Shown here: positions 35,442 to 42,581 of the stretch, piece after piece
Position numbering within the stretch: position 1 is the first letter of the stretch
Layout of the letters: each line of letters opens with the position of its first letter
Origin: Methylobacterium sp. Leaf118
GTDB taxonomy: Bacteria; Pseudomonadota; Alphaproteobacteria; Rhizobiales; Beijerinckiaceae
NCBI RefSeq assembly: GCF_920984675.1
Contig: NZ_CAKLBV010000001.1
Span: forward strand, 124,001-188,000
Reading direction: 5' to 3'
Length of the DNA: 64,000 bases
Notes under the pieces: generated by a model
Databases searched by the model: none
The model's input: only the letters and a program-made list of their open reading frames with translations
What the model was told of the DNA's origin: nothing
Program-made: the position numbers and the translations under genes

Positions 35442-35664
35442 GGAAGGACCCCACGGCCGGCAGGTCGGCGTCCCGGGCGCGGCCGGTGTCCTTGACGAAG
35501 CCCCTCTCCCATGAGGGCACGCGGATCTGAGCTTCCGCCTCCTCCCGCCGGGCGCGCTCCCGGACGAGCTCGTCGTGGAGCTCCAGGACGCGGCGGGCGA
35601 GCTCGCGCTTTTCGAGGGAGAGCAGGCCCTTGAGGTCCGGCTTGAAGATCGACAGGTCGGCCAT
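35434..35664 (-). CDS. small coiled-coil protein, 76 aa
   Basis: MADLSIFKPDLKGLLSLEKR... with a helical charged segment LARRVLELHDELVRERARRE that should form a coiled coil. No family recognised. Its ATG lies two bases after the stop of the truncated RNA-ligase-like reading frame (TGATATG). Confidence 0.5.
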   Translation of the reverse strand: MADLSIFKPDLKGLLSLEKRELARRVLELHDELVRERARREEAEAQIRVPSWERGFVKDTGRARDADLPAVGSFHG

Positions 35665-35665
35665 A

Positions 35666-36209
35666 TCAGGCGGCCTCCATCACGCGGCCGAGGGCGGCGG
35701 ACGAGCCGTAGCCGTCGAGCAGGTTGTTCGTCGGCCTGATTGAAGAATTTCGGGAAGGGCGTCGCAACCACGGCGCCACGGAATGGGTCGATGATCAGCC
35801 CGCGGGCCAGCAGCGTGAAGGCATCCCAGCCGTGGTCGTACACGCAGCGCTGCGTGTAGCAGTAGAGGATCAGCCCCGTGTCCTGGCAGGTCTTCCGACT
35901 GACGAGGCCGGCGGACCGAGCGCGCTCCAGACCCCTGATCAGGTCGTTGAACGGGATCGTACGGGCAGGATGGATGCCGGCGGGCGCAGGCCGCGATTCG
36001 TGCGCCCGGAGGACCTCAGCCTGCTCGGGCGTCGCCACGCGGGCGCGCTGCCCGTGGACGAGCGGCGACGGCGCGCCCGGGGCGACCAAGGCGTGCTCGG
36101 TCGTCGGATCGGCCAGCAGCGCGTCGAGGGCCGCCTGATCCTCGGCGTAGAAGCCGGGCTCGATCCCGGGCGGGCCGCCTTGCTCCGGTACGTGCCAACC
36201 TGTGCCCAC
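35666..36209 (-). pseudogene. truncated, frameshifted RNA ligase (T4 Rnl1-like)
   Basis: From GTG 36209 the frame encodes YCYTQRCVYDHGWDAFTLLA, then RGLIIDPFRGAVVATPFPKF and FN, which matches the segment just before the catalytic lysine in phage RNA ligases (T4 RnlA has ALECRGI...RIASRPMEKFFNLNE). After FFNQADEQ the motif I lysine (KxDGS) never comes. A plausible C-terminus, NLLDGYGSSAALGRVMEAA and a stop at 35666, is in the +1 frame. The simplest reading is an internal deletion with frameshift that removed the catalytic core. The N-terminal 100 residues are unassigned. Confidence 0.5.
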
Positions 36210-36627
36210 TGGGGTCCCCTCGAATCGATCCTTCGAGAAGTCTCCGCAGCGACCAGGCGATGATCCAGCCCGGCGTTAACCGAGGCGGCACGAGGCGATT
36301 GACGGGGGCGGCGGGCTGGCTATCTTGAGGTCAGCCGGCACGTTGTCGGGCAAACCAACCAACGCGACTTTCTTAGCCTCTGGTTCACGATCCCTCCCAG
36401 TCTAGGGAGGACAGACCCTACGAAGACCCCCGCTGGTCATTCGACCACGGTTCACTCCATCTGGGGTGCGGACTACGAGCAGGGCTCCCTTCACCGGGGG
36501 CCCTTTCTCGTTGTGGATAGTGCACCTCGCAGCTTGACGGCGATCCCGCCGTCCGTATTCTTCCCAGTGCGGTGTGGCCGATGCCCGCCCAGCTTTCGAA
36601 CTCCTCATCTCTAGAGGCCGACCAGAA
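36210..36627. other. divergent intergenic region
   Basis: No credible gene. It must hold the promoters of the leftward small-gene operon and the rightward genes. A terminator-like hairpin lies at 36481-36504, so a short rightward transcript (possible small RNA between about 36300 and 36504) may exist. Confidence 0.35.
36481..36504 (+). terminator. terminator-like hairpin
   Basis: Arms AGGGCTCCC and GGGGGCCCT (one T-G pair), six-base loop, followed by TTTCTCGTT. There is no gene directly upstream on the plus strand. Confidence 0.45.
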
Positions 36628-36972
36628 ATGAAGCTCAAGTCCACTGCCAGAATCCGTCTGTCCATCATCCTCCGCTTCGCGTGGCGCGTCCTCGTGTGGC
36701 CCGTGCTGTTCGTGTGGACGTTCGAGGATCGGTACCTCCAGCGCCGCCCCGATCCGATCCCCACGAGCATCGAGGGCATCCGCGCGAACCTCGCCCGCAC
36801 TGATGAGGCCCTCGCCGACATCCGCGAGATCATCCTCACCGGGCGCAGCAAGAACGGGTTCGCCTTGGCCCAGATCTGGCTCAAACTGCAGGAGCAGCAG
36901 CAGGTCCTCCAGGCCGCCCTCGCCACCGCCCTGGCGGAAGAGGTCCGGCACACCCAGCCCCTAGCCGCCTGA
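36628..36972 (+). CDS. small membrane protein, 114 aa
   Basis: Start ATG 36628 (MKLKSTARIRLSIIL). One hydrophobic helix FAWRVLVWPVLFVWTF near the N-terminus, then a helical, Gln-rich segment (WLKLQEQQQVLQAALATAL). No family recognised. The hairpin at 36481 separates it from anything upstream. Confidence 0.5.
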   Translation: MKLKSTARIRLSIILRFAWRVLVWPVLFVWTFEDRYLQRRPDPIPTSIEGIRANLARTDEALADIREIILTGRSKNGFALAQIWLKLQEQQQVLQAALATALAEEVRHTQPLAA

Positions 36973-37077
36973 GCGGCCCTCCCTTCTCCCCCGGCGTGCT
37001 GGGGGATCGGGGAGCGCCGACCGGCCGCCCCGCGGTGAGATCTACTCCGCCGCTTAGAGACTCCCTGGAGGGAAGTA

Positions 37078-37353
37078 ATGACAACGGAATCCAACAAGCA
37101 GAAGCGCTACGACCGCCCCGTCCTCTTCAGGACTGCCTGGGAGTACGCCCGGTACGTCGAGAGCCTCGTCCAAGTCCCCGCGAGCAAGCTCTTCCCCCAT
37201 GCGATCCGGGTCGTGTGGAAGCTTGAGAAGGGGAAGGAGGAGCTCGCGCTCGCGACCTCGCAGCTGTCGCTGGAGCAGGCGCAGCAGTACGCGGCTTACT
37301 CGAAGAAGCGCCTGTTCGAAGCTGTGGCGCATTTCAACAAGAACCGCGCCTAA
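37078..37353 (+). CDS. hypothetical protein, 91 aa
   Basis: MTTESNKQKRYDRPVLFR...; preceded by an excellent SD, GGAGGGAAGTA, and followed by an intrinsic-type hairpin. Helical basic protein with SLEQAQQYAAYSKKRLFEAV. No family recognised. Confidence 0.6.
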   Translation: MTTESNKQKRYDRPVLFRTAWEYARYVESLVQVPASKLFPHAIRVVWKLEKGKEELALATSQLSLEQAQQYAAYSKKRLFEAVAHFNKNRA

Positions 37354-37377
37354 AACCCCACCCATCCACGTTGTCCA

Positions 37378-37402
37378 AGGGCGGTCCAGAAGGGGCCGCC
37401 CT
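37378..37402 (+). terminator. terminator behind the 91-residue gene
   Basis: Arms AGGGCGG (37378-37384) and CCGCCCT (37396-37402), followed by ATTGATT. It lies 25 bases after the stop. Confidence 0.5.
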
Positions 37403-37424
37403 ATTGATTCGAGGGCCTCCCCCC

Positions 37425-37964
37425 ATGGCGCGCATCATCCTCCACCCCGGAGCCAAGGCCGACGTTGGCGTCCCCGTCGGCACAATCGACGGGCAGGTCC
37501 TCTCCTTCGTCGACAAGACCCCGCACATCGACGGCGAGGCCGTTCCGTTCGATGAGATCGGACGCGACCTGTCCGATGCCGTCGAGGAGGCCGCCGTGGT
37601 CATTTTCGGCAACGAGTGGAGCACCGATTTGGGGCGGGTGACGGGCCTAAACCGGCGCACGGTGACCCGCGACAGGATCGAACGCTTCGGCGTGGCGGCG
37701 TGGGTCTACACGCTCCTCGGTCGGGCCGCGACGTCCAGTTGCCCAAGGGCGTTTGGGTACATGCTGCTGGCCTCGGCCGAGCTCTGCGACCGGGGGCCTT
37801 ACTCCAAAGGAAAGGGCGTCGACCAGGGCCCCAGCATGCGGGAGCGTGCGTATCTCGGCGGGATGGCCCGCGTCGAGATGGAGAAAGCCTATGCGGAAAT
37901 AGATCATGCCCGCGCCGAGCGTGAACATTTCCGTTTTTTGAAGACCCAGGAAGGAGATCAGTAA
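37425..37964 (+). CDS. hypothetical protein with helix-turn-helix-like segment, 179 aa
   Basis: Start ATG 37425 (MARIILHPGAKADVG). The middle segment EWSTDLGRVTGLNRRTVTRD fits the 'W...L....G.N.RTV.R' helix-turn-helix seen in small regulatory proteins of mobile elements. The N-terminal 60 residues form a beta-rich segment of unknown type. It may be a DNA-binding regulator of the element; no search was possible. Confidence 0.5.
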   Translation: MARIILHPGAKADVGVPVGTIDGQVLSFVDKTPHIDGEAVPFDEIGRDLSDAVEEAAVVIFGNEWSTDLGRVTGLNRRTVTRDRIERFGVAAWVYTLLGRAATSSCPRAFGYMLLASAELCDRGPYSKGKGVDQGPSMRERAYLGGMARVEMEKAYAEIDHARAEREHFRFLKTQEGDQ

Positions 37965-38037
37965 CACCTTCCTCCTATAGTCAAACTCACGTGAGCTTGC
38001 GGTTTTCACCCGAGCTCTTGGTCGAAGGAAACCGAAC

Positions 38038-39663
38038 ATGCAGAACAATCGCACCTCGCGCGAGGCCGCGTCCGCTGTGACGCTCGACGCCGTCCTGAAC
38101 GGCACCCTGCCTCCTCCCTTCCGACACGACTCGCCGTTCCGGCTGTTGGAACTCCTCCTGACCGTCCGCTGCCCGCGGGACCGGCCGCGGCGCCGCGACT
38201 TGCTGCGCTTCGGCGACGATGACGGCGTGCTGGGGCTTTGGCAGGCCGCGTGGAGCACAGCCGAGGACGTCCGCGACAAGGGCTGGACTGATCCCAGGCG
38301 CGCCCACACGGGCTACGTCCGCCTCCTCGCCCTCCTGGAGACGTGCGAGCGCAGGTTGCAGGAGCTCGACGAGCGGCTCGACCTCGACCCCGAGGACCTC
38401 GACGATGCAGTCGTCCTTCGCGTCGAGTTGGAGCAGCTTGCCGGAGCGGCGGCCGGCTGCCTCGCCGAGTGTGGCGACCGCGCCGGCCGAGATTACTGCC
38501 GGGAGAGGGCTGCCTGGTTGGTCGAGCACGGCCAGGAGGGGCACAAGTACGCCTCGGCGTTGGTCGGGCTGTCGGCGGACGTGCGGTACGCCTGGCGTCC
38601 GGGGAATCCCGGCCTTGGCGCCTTGGCGAGCGCCCTGCAATCCGGGGACGCCACGATCCACGATGCAACCCGGGCGGCCGCGCCCGAGGATGAAGAGCCC
38701 GAGCCGTCGTGGGCCGCCGAGGCCCGGGCGAAGGCGGCCCGCGAGAAGGCGGATCGGGAGCGTGCCGCAGGGCCGAGCCTGGTCGTCTTGGCGTCCGTCG
38801 AGCACCTGCCCGGCAGCGCCGAGAACGGCGCGCGCGCCGGTAGGAGCACGGGCAGCACTGCCCGGACGGAGTGGGCGCCCCTCGCCGGAAAGGCGTTGCC
38901 GCTGGCCGTCGTCCCCGACCTGGCCGAGGCGCGGCGGGTGCTCGTGTCCGAGTTCCCGGACGACGCCGCGGTCATCGACGCGATCCTCGTCCCGCTGGCC
39001 GGGCGGAGCTTCGTGCACCTGCCACCGACCCTCCTGCTCGGCCCCCCGGGCACGGGCAAGTCGCGCCTGACGCGGCGGTTGGGCGAGATCCTGGGGCTGG
39101 CCGTGACGGTCTACTCGTGCGGGGGCGTCGCGGATTCCAGCCTGATCGGGACGTCCCGCCAGTGGAGCACCGGCCGGGCGACGGTGCCCCTGCAGGCGAT
39201 CAAGCAGGCCGGCGCGGCGAGCGTGCTCGTCGTCCTCGATGAGCTCTCCCGCGCGGGGACCAGGGCGGACAACGGCAGGCTCGTCGACGGCGTCCTGGCC
39301 CTCACGGAGGCGGAGACGTCGAGGCGGTACCAGGATCCCTTCCTGGAGTGCCCGACCGACCTCTCGGCGGTGAGCTGGCTCGCCACGGCGAACAGCGTCG
39401 CCGGCCTCGATCCGGCCCTGCTGTCCCGGTTCCGCGTCCTGACGCTGGGCCCCCGGACGGCGGCGTCGCTGCCTTCGCTGACGAAGGGCATCCTTGCCGA
39501 CGTTCGCCGCGAGCGCGGCCTCGATGCGACGTGGCTCCCGGACCTCGACGAGGAGGAAGCCGGCGTCCTGGCGGAGAACTGGCCCGGCGGGTCCGTCCGC
39601 GTCCTGCGCCGGCTGATCGAAACCGTACTCGCCTCGCGCGAGCACCTGGCGACGCGGAACTGA
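38038..39663 (+). CDS. AAA+ family ATPase with long N-terminal region
   Basis: A 541-residue protein. The first 300 residues are helical and unassigned, with Arg/Glu/Ala-rich linker around 230-250. The AAA+ core follows: Walker A LLLGPPGTGKSRLTRRLG near 342-350, Walker B VLVVLDELSRAG, and sensor-1/arginine-finger region WLATANSVAGLDPALLSRF, similar to MoxR and Lon-type AAA modules. No protease domain or VWA partner is present. It is followed by two small genes on the same strand, the second of which is broken. A remodelling or defence-type ATPase is possible. Confidence 0.65.
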   Translation: MQNNRTSREAASAVTLDAVLNGTLPPPFRHDSPFRLLELLLTVRCPRDRPRRRDLLRFGDDDGVLGLWQAAWSTAEDVRDKGWTDPRRAHTGYVRLLALLETCERRLQELDERLDLDPEDLDDAVVLRVELEQLAGAAAGCLAECGDRAGRDYCRERAAWLVEHGQEGHKYASALVGLSADVRYAWRPGNPGLGALASALQSGDATIHDATRAAAPEDEEPEPSWAAEARAKAAREKADRERAAGPSLVVLASVEHLPGSAENGARAGRSTGSTARTEWAPLAGKALPLAVVPDLAEARRVLVSEFPDDAAVIDAILVPLAGRSFVHLPPTLLLGPPGTGKSRLTRRLGEILGLAVTVYSCGGVADSSLIGTSRQWSTGRATVPLQAIKQAGAASVLVVLDELSRAGTRADNGRLVDGVLALTEAETSRRYQDPFLECPTDLSAVSWLATANSVAGLDPALLSRFRVLTLGPRTAASLPSLTKGILADVRRERGLDATWLPDLDEEEAGVLAENWPGGSVRVLRRLIETVLASREHLATRN

Positions 39664-39676
39664 GGGAGGGGTGATC

Positions 39677-40009
39677 ATGACGACGTTTGATTTCGCCGCC
39701 TCCCGCAGGCGCATCAAGTCCGGCTGGCAGGCCGGCCGGACTTGCCGCCTCGTGTCCCGCGGTCTCGCCGCCCGGGTCTCCGAGGCCGAGCGGGCGTGGC
39801 AGGCGGGGCAGCTTCCCCTCGACCGGGCAGCGGCTCTCGCGGCCGAGGCCGAGGCGGTGAGCTTCTCGTTTGCCCCCGTTCCCGGCCGGCGCCCCGGGCC
39901 CGTGCAGGGGCTCCTCGTCGACCTAGCCCTCAGAGCCGTCCTCGCGGCGCCCGGGCGGCTGATGCCCTGCCAGGCAATCCGCGACGCCGTCCAGAGGAGG
40001 CAGCAGTGA
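39677..40009 (+). CDS. hypothetical protein, 110 aa
   Basis: Start ATG 39677 (MTTFDFAASRRRIKSG) behind GAGGGAGGGG. Ala/Arg-rich helical protein; the C-terminus APGRLMPCQAIRDAVQRRQ resembles small phage-island proteins. Four-base overlap with the next gene (GTGA). No family recognised. Confidence 0.5.
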   Translation: MTTFDFAASRRRIKSGWQAGRTCRLVSRGLAARVSEAERAWQAGQLPLDRAAALAAEAEAVSFSFAPVPGRRPGPVQGLLVDLALRAVLAAPGRLMPCQAIRDAVQRRQQ

Positions 40010-40300
40010 CAGACGTCTACCGCAACAGAGTTCGCCGGGTCTGGAGTGTGCGGGAATCCGGGATCGTCGTCGCGCACGTGCACGCAGTCGCCCTCTACGA
40101 CGTGACGTTCGTCGTCAGCGAGGCCGCCCGGCAGCGGGCGCTACGCAAGGGACAGCGCGCCGTGATGGCGTGGGCCCGCGGCCGCTTGATCGACGCGCCC
40201 CTGCAGGCGTCCTCGATGAGGGTCTCGTTCGACCCCTTCGCCGGGCCGTCCTTCATGATCGATGACTGGCCGATCCGCGAGGCGTCGCTCGACCTTGCCG
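40006..40300 (+). pseudogene. hypothetical gene fused into the convergent lysozyme gene
   Basis: GTG 40006 (VTDVYRNRVRRVWSVRE) starts a protein-like sequence of about 90 residues, through ARGRLIDAPLQASSMRVSF and AGPSFMIDDWPIREA. After about 40270-40300 the frame runs on to 41088 with no stop, but that part is only the reverse of the lysozyme gene. Its natural 3' end therefore appears to have been removed by a deletion that joined it tail to tail with the lysozyme gene. Confidence 0.45.
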
Positions 40301-41001
40301 ATGGACGGCAGGGCATCCTGGAGCGGGGTCAGCGCCGAGACGGTCTGGTCGACGACCGTGCCGACGATTCCACCACCGGTGAGCGCGTCGGCGATGGCCG
40401 GGGACGGCGCGCCCTTGGCGTCGGACAGGAGGCCGCGGCGCTCCATGCCGGCGAAGTAGGTCGGCTGGGGCCCGACCGAACCGGAGGCCCACGCCTGCCC
40501 GATCTGGCGGACCTCGACGACGCGGCGGCCCCAGCCCTTGCCGAACGCCTTCCAGGTCCGGAGCGACTTGAGGAACGCGAGGCGCCGCTCCAGGATCGCG
40601 GCGACCAGGGCGTCGTGGTCGGGGTAGGCTTCCGCGGCTTGGACGGTCGCCTCGCCGATCACACCGTCGACGCGGACGCCGAGGGCGCGCTGCAGCCACT
40701 TGATGGACTGGCCCGGGCCCGAGTTCACGGCGCCGTCGAACAGGACGTAGTCGATCCCCTCGGGGAGCTCGTCGCCCTTCACGGCATCCCAATACTGGCG
40801 GCGGTAGACGGCCCCGAGCTCGGCCTGGGTGATCGAGCGGACCGGGCGGGACGGCTTGCCGTTCCGCTTGAGGTAGCCGTCGAACGTGCGCTGGGTGACA
40901 CCCTTCATGGTGGCGCCGCCCGGATCGCGCGGGTCGTTGACGTAGCCCCCCTCGTGGACGAGCACGCGGGTGATCGCGTCCTGATAGCGGTCGGCGCTCA
41001 C
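40141..41001 (-). CDS. GH108-type phage lysozyme (N-acetylmuramidase), altered C-terminus
   Basis: Start GTG 41001 behind AAGGAGAGACCA. Residues 1-170 match the glycosyl hydrolase 108 plus PG_binding_3 layout: VLVHEGGYVNDPRDPGGATM with the catalytic Glu in HEGGY, GVTQRTFDGYLKRNG, YWDAVKGDELPEGIDYVLFD and GVDGVIGEATVQAAEAYP-like sequence (here RVDGVIGEATVQ). It should cut peptidoglycan at lysis. The last 50 residues, after LPSIGKV (about 40300), read from the opposite strand of the broken gene at 40006 and are probably not native; members often end in a membrane helix here. Confidence 0.75.
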   Translation of the reverse strand: MSADRYQDAITRVLVHEGGYVNDPRDPGGATMKGVTQRTFDGYLKRNGKPSRPVRSITQAELGAVYRRQYWDAVKGDELPEGIDYVLFDGAVNSGPGQSIKWLQRALGVRVDGVIGEATVQAAEAYPDHDALVAAILERRLAFLKSLRTWKAFGKGWGRRVVEVRQIGQAWASGSVGPQPTYFAGMERRGLLSDAKGAPSPAIADALTGGGIVGTVVDQTVSALTPLQDALPSIGKVERRLADRPVIDHEGRPGEGVERDPHRGRLQGRVDQAAAGPRHHGALSLA

Positions 41002-41267
41002 TGGTCTCTCCTTGCGGGTGCGTCGATGAAGTTGCCCGGCCACGCCGTCGCGATCCGCGCGGCGTCCTCGACGGACAGGCCGGGGTAGGTCCCGATCAGG
41101 CCCTCGATGACGACCTCGCGGGGGATGCGCTTCGACCGGCGCTTCCGGGGGGGCGGTGGTGGTGCCGGCGGCGACGAGGGCTGAGCCTCGCGGATGACGA
41201 GGGCCATGGCGGCGGCGACCGCGGCGAGGCCGGCGGCCATGGCGATGGGGTTGCGCCTGCGGGACAT
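40998..41267 (-). CDS. small membrane-anchored protein beside lysozyme, 89 aa
   Basis: Start ATG 41267 (MSRRRNPIAMAAGLA). An N-terminal helix AAGLAAVAAAMALVIREA is followed by a Pro-rich linker (PSSPPAPPPPPRKRR) and a helical tail. Overlaps the lysozyme start by four bases. The layout (signal anchor, Pro-rich stretch, lysozyme partner) is like a spanin or lysis accessory protein; this is inference from position. Confidence 0.5.
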   Translation of the reverse strand: MSRRRNPIAMAAGLAAVAAAMALVIREAQPSSPPAPPPPPRKRRSKRIPREVVIEGLIGTYPGLSVEDAARIATAWPGNFIDAPARRDQ

Positions 41268-41269
41268 GG

Positions 41270-41536
41270 TCAGCCCTCTTCCCGGCGGGCGGCGAGGGCG
41301 AGCTCGGCGACGCGGGCAGCCAGGGCCCGGTGGAGCTTCAGGTTGGCGCGCTGGTAGTCCTGGGGGTCCCAGCCGGCGAAGGTCTCGGTGACCCGGGCGA
41401 CCGCGGCGTGCTCGACGAGACGGTCGCCGTCGACCTGGGCCACGTAGGCGGTCAGCGCGAGCTCGTGCCCGCCGTCGACGGCCCGGCAATCCTCGCCGAG
41501 GATGCGGACCATGGAGAAGTCGAGCCGGGTGCCCAT
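41270..41536 (-). CDS. hypothetical protein, 88 aa
   Basis: MGTRLDFSMVRILGEDCRAV...; soluble, with helical C-terminus. It ends two bases before the membrane-anchored gene and its ATG touches the stop of the upstream gene. No family recognised. Confidence 0.5.
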   Translation of the reverse strand: MGTRLDFSMVRILGEDCRAVDGGHELALTAYVAQVDGDRLVEHAAVARVTETFAGWDPQDYQRANLKLHRALAARVAELALAARREEG

Positions 41537-41913
41537 CAGTGGACCCTCGGGCCGGCGGTGCGGGCGAGGTAGACTGAGGCGATGAGCTCGCCGGCCTCGA
41601 CCTTCATGGCGTCGCAGAACACCAGCAGGCGCTTCCAGGTGATGCGGTCGCCGTCGTGGGACCGGATCGCCGCGAGCTCGTCGCGGAGGTCGCTGTCCCG
41701 GCTCTCGAGCTGCCCGAGCAACACCCGAAGCTGGGGGGCCGTCAGCCGGCGGTCCTTGATGACCGCGGCGAGGCCCTTCATCAGGGAGGAGTTGAGCGCC
41801 GCCCCTTGGGGCGAGACCCGGTAGGAGCCGCGGCACTGCCGGCTGGCTCCGGACGCATGGACCAGCGTCGAGTTGGGGGCGTCCGAAACGCGCGGGGCGA
41901 GGTTTGGTTCCAT
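41536..41913 (-). CDS. hypothetical protein, 125 aa
   Basis: Start ATG 41913 (MEPNLAPRVSDAPNS) or the GTG at 41937. The second half RLTAPQLRVLLGQLESRDSD and ITWKRLLVFCDAMKVEAGEL suggests a helical, possibly DNA-binding protein. No family recognised. It precedes the lysis genes on the same strand, so a role in their timing is possible but unproven. Confidence 0.45.
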   Translation of the reverse strand: MEPNLAPRVSDAPNSTLVHASGASRQCRGSYRVSPQGAALNSSLMKGLAAVIKDRRLTAPQLRVLLGQLESRDSDLRDELAAIRSHDGDRITWKRLLVFCDAMKVEAGELIASVYLARTAGPRVH

Positions 41914-41962
41914 CGAAAAGGATGGAATGCCTCGCACCTGGATTCGACAAGGGTAATCAGGG

Positions 41963-41990
41963 GGCTAAGCGATTTTGACGTCGCTTAGCC
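41963..41990. promoter_or_regulatory. 10-bp inverted repeat upstream of the lysis operon
   Basis: Perfect arms GGCTAAGCGA and TCGCTTAGCC with an eight-base T-containing loop, 50 bases upstream of the first leftward lysis-region gene and between it and the gene ending at 42041. It could be a terminator for the upstream gene or a repressor operator. Confidence 0.4.
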
Positions 41991-42040
41991 GGTCATTTTC
42001 CCGGCGCTGACAAGGATGGGCCAAGCCGTTCTTGCAGGTG

Positions 42041-42580
42041 TCAGACTTTTCTGACGGGCGGGTCTTCGCGCAGGCCCATGAGGCCCGACAGGTCGACGCG
42101 CCAGACGCCCTTGGGCAGGGCCGCCAACCGCTCGATGCGCCCGTCAGGATTTTCTGACTGGGAGCGGATCGCCGAGATGGCCACCCGGACGAGGAGGTCG
42201 GCGCGCTCGACCCCATCCTCGTCCGGGTCCTGCAGGGCGAGGCCGGCGGCCTTGAGGAGTCGTCGGATCGGCCCACGGCGCGAGTCGTCCCAGACGGAGA
42301 TGTCCGACCATGCCGGCGTCCGCCACGCCTGAAGCACCTCGCGAAGCAGGGCTTGGCCGACGTCGTGGCGCGGGGGCACGGGGATCGGGGCCGCTCCCGA
42401 AATGCTGTGCCAGATCCCGCCACCCACGTACCGACGTCGGCCCACCGGCTCGCGCTCGGCCCGGCGGGCCGCTTCCTTGTCGCCGACCGGGTAGCGGTAC
42501 CAGACGGCGTGCAGCCTCGCCGCGGCGGCCCGCAAGGTGTCCTGAAGTTGCTGCTCTTCGGGTGTGAGGCGCCACTTCAT
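42041..42580 (-). CDS. hypothetical protein, 179 aa
   Basis: MKWRLTPEEQQLQDTLRAAA...; helical N-terminus (about 1-45), then GGGIWHSISGAAPIPVPPRH and a C-terminal half with DISVWDDSRRGPIRRLLKAA. It starts one base after the stop of the primase-like gene, so it is in the same operon. No family recognised. Confidence 0.5.
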   Translation of the reverse strand: MKWRLTPEEQQLQDTLRAAAARLHAVWYRYPVGDKEAARRAEREPVGRRRYVGGGIWHSISGAAPIPVPPRHDVGQALLREVLQAWRTPAWSDISVWDDSRRGPIRRLLKAAGLALQDPDEDGVERADLLVRVAISAIRSQSENPDGRIERLAALPKGVWRVDLSGLMGLREDPPVRKV

Positions 42581-42581
42581 G

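Noticed and set aside
37987..37996. Palindrome CTCACGTGAG as an operator
   Set aside because: Only 10 bases, single copy, no matching regulator; could be chance.
39742..41088. 448-codon plus-strand frame through the lysozyme gene
   Set aside because: Only the part from 40006 to about 40300 is protein-like; the rest is reversed lysozyme.
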